A stretch of 14,517 nt of DNA, taken from NCBI GenBank assembly GCA_022592435.1, contig JABYQS010000731.1, positions 1 to 14,517 of the forward strand. Direction: 5' to 3'. Source of the DNA: Cerioporus squamosus (lineage: Eukaryota; Basidiomycota; Agaricomycetes; Polyporales; Polyporaceae). Within the stretch, counting starts at the first letter, position 1. Every line of letters begins with the position of its first letter. Both the position numbers and the translations under genes were made by a program. Below are positions 9,325 through 14,517 of this stretch, in pieces. Below the pieces are notes generated by a model. The model was not told the origin of the DNA and searched no databases. It saw only the letters and a program-made list of their open reading frames with translations.

Positions 9325-11382
9325 CTAAACCACAACATCGGCCTTCTCTTCTGCCTTCTCCGACTCTCTGACCGCCCATGTCTCGTCCATGTCTGTTCTC
9401 ATAGGTATCTCTCGCATGGGCAAACAAGACAACAGCCCTGCCCCGCCTACGCCTACCATGACGAGCCATATCAGCCTGGTACTCTGAGCGAACGCAAGTC
9501 GTACATCGGACTTGATGGGCTCCGAGAGGGCTTGCAACGCAGGAATCGCGGCATAGGCAATCTCGACGCCTTGTGGGAGGGTCTCTACGAAGGCTGGAGG
9601 CAAGTCCCGAGCGAGGGTGTTCTGGAGGATAGTCCCGCCGATCACGACGCCCCAACTCTGCGAGACTTCGCATCAGCTATTCAGGTATGCGCCCATGGCA
9701 TCTCTGCTGCTCACCTGAGCGAAACATCGCACAAAAGTGTAGAAAGCAATAGCATGCGCGTTATTCGACACCGGGAGCGGAGAGAGGATGGCGAACTGCG
9801 TGCTCAGCCATATGATGCCGAGGCCCATGCCCAGCGGAACCTGGTAGCCGATATATTGCGCCCTCGTGCTGCTCTCGTCGAGTAACGAGAGAACTCCGAA
9901 GCCGACGATGATAAAAGCCCACCCGATGTAGTTCTGCGGCCGGTAGATGTTGAGCAGGGGTACCGAGACGCCGCACACGATGGAGAAGATCGGTATGGTG
10001 AACGATAGGCCGAACATGTCGACGCCAGCCGCGGCCCCTGATGCTCCGTGTACGGCCTGGAAGTAAACGGGTAGATAGTCTGTTGGTTTGAGGCGTTAGC
10101 AAGGGGTGCCGCTGACAGGAAGACTCACTCACATATCGCGGAGAGGGCGGCAATTCCATGGAAGAAGGTCCCAGCGTAGCTGTTCAGAGTCAGTGATAGT
10201 TTGGAGCAGAGAACACTCTGACATACCCGCTGAAGGTCGTACGATTAGTGAAGAAGAACCTCGGGATCTGACACCACGTCAGTTGCGAGCATCATTTCGG
10301 AACACGTATGTAAACGCACCGTTTGCTCTTTAGGTCTCAGGTACTCGACCGCTAGGAACGCAAGGAGGCCGATTGCTCCTATGACGAGGGGAACCAGAAC
10401 CCTTGGAGAGACCCATGCGTACTGGATCCCTCCCCAAGTCAAAGCTAGCATGATAGACACCGTGCTTCCGATGATGAGCACATGGCCTCTGCATACTGGT
10501 CGTCAGAACGAAGATTGTCAAAAAGACACGCGTACGCACGCCCAGTCCATCTGCTTGATCTTGTCTACGAAGCTCTCCTTGGGCGTGTGCACCCGGAGAA
10601 AGACGTAGTTGGCCAGAAAGGCTATACCGCAGAGCGGGAGGTTGAGAAAGAAGAGCCAGCGCCACGCTCCCGCTCCGGCGAGCGCCCCGCCAATCGGAGG
10701 CCCTATGGCGCTATCACAGCGAGTAAGACAAACATAGAGCCTCATAGAGTGCACCCGAAGGAGAAAAACGTACCATGCGGCGGCCCATACACTACAATTC
10801 TCGTCAGTTCACGAGCTGCGCGTGTTGAATTTGTGACCTACGCAGCGGTAATCCCTTGGAACTTTCCCCGCTCTGGCAGCGGGATCATGTCTGCGCACAC
10901 TATCTCCGCCACAGATAGGCACCCTCCCCCACCAAATCCCTGCACGGCTAGGTATATGGTTCAGTCAGCCGGTGGAGGTTGCAGAAGGAAGCAGACATAC
11001 CGCGTCCGGCGATGAGCATGTTCATGTTCTGCGCCGCGCCCGTAATCGCAGATCCTACAGCAAAGCAAACGATGAAACAGAGTAGAATTGGCTTGCGTCC
11101 GAAGCTGGACACGAGGCCGCCGATAAGTGGAAGGACGGCTGTTGAGGCAATCGTGTATGCGCTCCCGGCCCATATGAAGTTCGTGCCATGGAGCTCGTCC
11201 ACGATCGTCGGAAGCGCAGTGGACACCGCGGTCTGTGGAGATACGGGTTAGACATGTCGCCCACATGCCAGGGAGAGGGGATCGCTCACCAAGTCAAGTG
11301 CAGAGAGGAGGTCGACGAGGAGGTTCGAGATCAGGATGAGCCAGAATTTCGACCCTCGCACTAGAAACTGTGGCTGAGGCAT
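9325..11382 (-). CDS. DHA2-type major facilitator drug efflux transporter, 10 exons
   Basis: Proton-coupled multidrug efflux family (14-helix DHA2 class), expected in the plasma membrane. Exons in reading order: 11382-11290, 11232-11001, 10947-10842, 10791-10774, 10710-10540, 10488-10320, 10267-10227, 10179-10133, 10079-9715, 9657-9325. Introns are 47-63 bp, and the fourth exon is only 18 nt. From the Met at 11382 this gives 524 residues. Motifs seen: LDLTAVSTALPTIV in helix 1 (the class motif), SFGRKP in the loop after helix 2 (motif A), and AIGPPIGGALAG in helix 5 (motif C). The last exon ends in a charged tail. The frame stays open upstream to 11514 with protein-like sequence (LLARLPDLIESTYSPQEEE, then RGLEDP) but no in-frame ATG. 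An ATG at 11518 is one base out of frame. The true N-terminus is therefore about 45 residues longer, through a missed exon or a one-base error. It converges with the esterase, with the tRNA between. Substrate unknown. Confidence 0.92.
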
Positions 11383-12053
11383 GGTCTGCAACCGTTCGTT
11401 GTCGAGTGAGGATGCGGGGTCCTCCAGACCCCGAGTGTAATATTCTTCCTCCTGCGGCGAATAAGTGGACTCGATCAGGTCGGGAAGACGCGCGAGTAAA
11501 CTCTGACGACCTACTCATCTGTCATCGCATAGACGGGCGATGTCCGAAGGCCTGGCTAAACGAAGGATAGACAGTAGATTTGGCAGGATGGAGGGATCGA
11601 CAGACGAGAAGGCTGGAAGAGAACGGGGGCCTGTGCGCGGGGTTGCGTCACCTCCGTGCTCGTCGTCGTGCTCTTTTGTGCGGTCTGCAGCGCGCGCACA
11701 ACTGTAACCATTGGTCATGTTGGCTTGACGCACATATTCGCCGCGTCACACCAGATGAGCGAGCTGAAAGGGCACGACGGTGAATTTGATCAGTCCGTTG
11801 ATGGTGGAGCGAAACCAAGTATGGCGCGCTTCATGGCAGCGCGTCGAGCACAGAGTGACAGCAATGTATCGTTTCTGATTTCGTGCTATGCAACTCAGGA
11901 GGCATACTTCAGCTTCAATCACATTGACGATGACCACTCAGATGTATGCACATCTCGGTACTGTCTGTCTGTCGCGGACGCGCTGATCAGCTAACACCAC
12001 TAATTAGAGAACCAAAGGGAAGCCTTCCGAACCTAATAACCGGGGATATCACC
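11383..12053. other. Upstream region of the transporter, with its probable N-terminal coding extension
   Basis: 11383-11514 on the minus strand is very likely still transporter coding sequence (acidic, EEEYY-type N-terminal tail). From about 11520 to 12053 no gene is recognised. A minus-strand pyrimidine-rich stretch near 11570-11620 could be the transcription start area. The open frame on the plus strand at 11656-11994 has no recognisable family and overlaps this promoter region. Confidence 0.5.
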
Positions 12054-13344
12054 TCATGTGGTGTAGCGTCGATACGGCGGCGGTATCGTTGGCAGTATAT
12101 CACTGAGTCTATCCCAGTCCTCCTCGGGCGGCCCTCCCGCGAGACGAACTCCCCCATCGAGCTCCTGTCTTGGACCGCGAGCGGCGTCTCGGACATACTG
12201 TTCGAGGACGGGAGACGTAGGTCCCGAGAGTGTCTCTGTCGGACCAAGGCCTGGTGGCATCGGTAGCGGTCGTGAGATGCGTTCGGAGCGTATCGCTCCC
12301 CTGCGCTCAAGCTCGCTTCGCTTGGACGTATGCCCGGATGGTCCCGGTAGGTCCGCACGAGGATCGGTATAGAACGGAACGTGTTGCTGTCTGACGAGTT
12401 CGCGAAGAGGGATGGCGTTAGGCGAAGTGGGAGAGTTCGACTCGTAGAGTTGGGATAGCTTCCGAGGGGAAGGCGTGTATATAGACAGAGGAGGGCGTTG
12501 GCGGATTGTGGCGTCTCGCCATGGAGGTGTGGCGGCACCACTACTCCGCGGCGACTCATTGAGATCCACTAGATCTGCGACGCAAGACGTTCAATGGAAA
12601 TAACTCATATCAGCGAGCACGGCGCTCACCTCGAGGGTACCGGGACGCGACTCGGCGACGGCACTTCCTCCGTACTATGACTAGCAGAACAATTGCTCCG
12701 ACCAGTGCGAACGCGCCAGCAATTGCGATTCCGGAGTATGAGGCCGGCCCCAGGTTACTGGGTTTCGTGATTGACTCGGAGACAGAGGTACTAGTAGGGG
12801 ATGTCGTCGGCGAGGAATGTTCGGACGGCAATGAATTGGGATTGGACGTGAGTGGGGATTGCGAAGTCGATGCGGTGGATATCGGGAGGCAGAAGTCCGG
12901 CCCTGACGCGATTGTCAAAGCAGTCGGTGACACGATGATATCTCCTTTTGCGTCTGTCAATTGGAAGGAGACGGTCGTCCCCGCGGAGATGTTTGCCGAC
13001 CACTGGAAGCTGTCGCCAGCGAGACCGGTATATACCTGAAGAGGTGTGGCGCCTGAAGAGACAAGAGCCAGATCGAAAAGCGGCGTTCCTCCGGACCAGG
13101 AGATGGTGACAGGCGTGCATTGTGCGATATTGGAAGGCATGGACCTGAAGGTGAGGTCGAACTGCGCAGTTGTTGGAGACGTGAATATCGTGACTGCAAT
13201 CGTGAAGCCGATGGTAACATAGCGGAGAGAGGAAACGGGCCTTAATGTGGGGCGTCTAGGGTATAAGGCTGTCAAAGCCGTTGTCAGTACTTAATATGCA
13301 TACGTCGACTCGGGTCGCCACGCACCATGAGTGTATGTAGGCAT
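12054..13344 (-). CDS. Type A single-pass membrane protein with PPPY tail, intact
   Basis: Three exons in reading order, 13344-13326, 13268-12630 and 12574-12054, with introns of 57 and 55 bp, give 392 residues. Without the 19-nt first exon the long frame has no ATG start. The exon adds MPTYTH and joins in phase to ALYPRRP. A signal peptide or anchor spans about 22-41 (YVTIGFTIAVTIFTSPTTA). The ectodomain (about 42-140) has IAQC, GGTPLFDLALV, FQWSANISAGTTVSFQLTD and a closing PDFC, as in the gene at 1-460. Then come a Ser/Thr/Pro stalk, a helix (about 187-205), a basic patch (RRKCRRR) and a 170-residue, Pro/Arg/Ser-rich, probably disordered tail, which ends close to PPPY (384-387). PPxY motifs bind WW domains, so turnover by a Rsp5-like ubiquitin ligase is a reasonable inference. 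Ligand and function are unknown. Confidence 0.88.
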
Positions 13345-14438
13345 GTTATGCGTTCGTCTCGCTAACCAGAGCAACGAGGGTGCTTCGATCTATGCCCTGG
13401 CACTACGGGCAGAGCTTCCAGAGGTTGATCAGAAGCATGGGTCAATCAGAGGAAAGCGAGAGGAACTCTAGGACGACGCACCAGAAGACTACTTAAGTGC
13501 TGAGGGCGCGTACGCAATGCGGATATCGCCCGTGTTTTATGGCTATGGTTTAGGGATAGATCGATATGGCGTCCGCTCTACAGGCCTGAAACGCGACGGC
13601 TGCATGACGTCTCTATAGCTGTACGACCAAGTTCAGCATACATTCGCCACAAGTATGAATCGGTAGACCTCACCTCAATTCTTGCACGCTTCGCTGGCGG
13701 ACATGATCAATGTAGGCTGTAGCGGAACCATCCGTATGGCTAGGCCATCGCCATGACGAGTGGGTATAGTATGACGTCGGCCGCAGGCATAAGGGGAGCG
13801 ATCTATCAGCGCGGCAGACAGCCTGAATCGTACTTGAAAGGGTATGTTCGTGCATCGGGTGCCGAGGAGCGCAGCACGCCCATGAGTAAGTATTTGTGGA
13901 CATTACGGCACAATGTTCGACGCTGCGCGAAGCGCAATCGGGCACGATACCGCGTATGGGAGGAGAGCGACGCATGCGCAGGAATAAAATGTCTACACTT
14001 CGTCAGCTATGTCTTCGGGTGGACCACAATCTGCGCACCTGACGAATACTGTCCCATGCCGCAAGAGCTCTCCATTCTTCGCCCTCCGCAATCTTCCCTC
14101 CGGATTCTCTGGCCTTGTGTGCTCCATGGGCGGACTCTGCGGACTTCTTCTGGCCCGGCCGAGCTTGGATCCTGCGGACTGAGAGCGCGTCAGGAGATCC
14201 TCCGCATGTCGTAGGTACGTTAGGGTCTGTCCAGGTTATGGCCAGCGAAAAGTCTTCATGCTACCTTCAGGTTGCTACGTGGCACGATGCCCGTCGCGAT
14301 CGATTCTGGTGAATGTCATCTTGATTCTCCTCGGGACAGCGAGCCCTCTGGGCGCATGAGTGTAGTAACATCGTGCATGTCTCTGGCGAAATCGTCCTTC
14401 ATAGACTCAGTATGCATTCGATACAATAAAGAACATAC
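13345..14438. other. Right-hand stretch with no gene recognised
   Basis: About 1.1 kb upstream of the type A gene. A plus-strand open frame of 153 codons (13753-14214) and a minus-strand one (13670-13975) cross it. Neither has a recognisable domain, a clear codon pattern or matching splice sites. A short GCGGACT motif recurs three times between about 14129 and 14180. The proximal part should be the promoter of the type A gene. Confidence 0.45.
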
Positions 14439-14517
14439 CCGAAAGCGTTGATAGCAAGAACACAGCCGATAACATAACGAAGTGCACAAAGTCCGCATCG
14501 CCGACATCACCTATGTA
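14439..14517 (-). CDS. Possible exon end of an unknown membrane protein gene (partial)
   Basis: Reading in from the right edge, one frame gives 26 open codons that include a strongly hydrophobic stretch (FVHFVMLSAVFLLSTLS), and it ends at a good donor, GTATGT (14438-14433). The following acceptor is unclear: cutting at 14383 gives a usual 56-bp intron, and other AGs are possible. The next frame then closes within 150 bases. The family is not recognised, and this could be chance. Confidence 0.25.

Noticed and set aside
11656..11994. 112-codon plus-strand frame with a hydrophobic start, as a secreted peptide
   Set aside because: It overlaps the upstream region of the transporter, lacks a family match and has no supporting splice or promoter signal.
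6448..13344. Biosynthetic gene cluster (esterase plus efflux transporter)
   Set aside because: No backbone synthase, P450, tailoring enzyme or cluster regulator is present, so the pairing alone does not support it.
13753..14214. 153-codon open frame as a small gene
   Set aside because: No recognisable domain, Cys/Arg-rich chance-like composition, no clear promoter or splice sites.

Overview
The window looks like nuclear DNA of a basidiomycete, most probably an Agaricomycete. The coding density is low, the real genes carry many 47-82 bp GT-AG introns, and there is a split tRNA-Leu. Four genes belong to two uncharacterised single-pass membrane protein types that I know as common in mushroom-forming fungi. 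No bacterial or viral backbone, CRISPR array, insertion sequence or transposon was seen.

Layout from left to right. (1) 1-460, minus: the 5' part of a secreted or membrane protein gene (type A ectodomain), running off the left edge and frame-broken near 73-76. (2) 1828-3262, minus: a type B membrane protein gene with two compensating one-base frame breaks and one unclear tail junction. (3) 3960-5171, minus: an intact type B paralogue. (4) 6448-8923, plus: a secreted type-B carboxylesterase/lipase that rebuilds to 545 residues from 15 exons with a complete catalytic triad. (5) 9156-9251, minus: tRNA-Leu(AAG) with a 16-nt intron. (6) 9325 to about 11382-11518, minus: a drug-efflux-type major facilitator (DHA2, 14-helix class) of ten recognised exons. 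(7) 12054-13344, minus: an intact type A membrane protein whose start codon lies on a 19-nt first exon. (8) 14439-14517, minus: possibly the edge of another membrane protein gene.

How the genes may relate. The four membrane proteins are two paralogue pairs on one strand in the order A, B, B, A. Each complete one has an ectodomain, a Ser/Thr/Pro-rich stalk, one membrane helix, a basic stop-transfer patch and a long cytosolic tail. The three tails that can be read each carry a PPxY or LPxY motif, the kind bound by WW domains of Rsp5/NEDD4-type ubiquitin ligases. The esterase and the transporter converge on the tRNA gene. Nothing in the sequence shows that they act in one pathway.

The most interesting points are the very small exons of the esterase (8, 13 and 14 nt), an in-frame 54-bp GC-AG intron just before its catalytic Glu, the shared PY-motif tails, and a run of one-base frame breaks in the leftmost genes that may be assembly errors or decay. 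All exon models are hand-derived from splice consensus and protein continuity; no RNA evidence was available.
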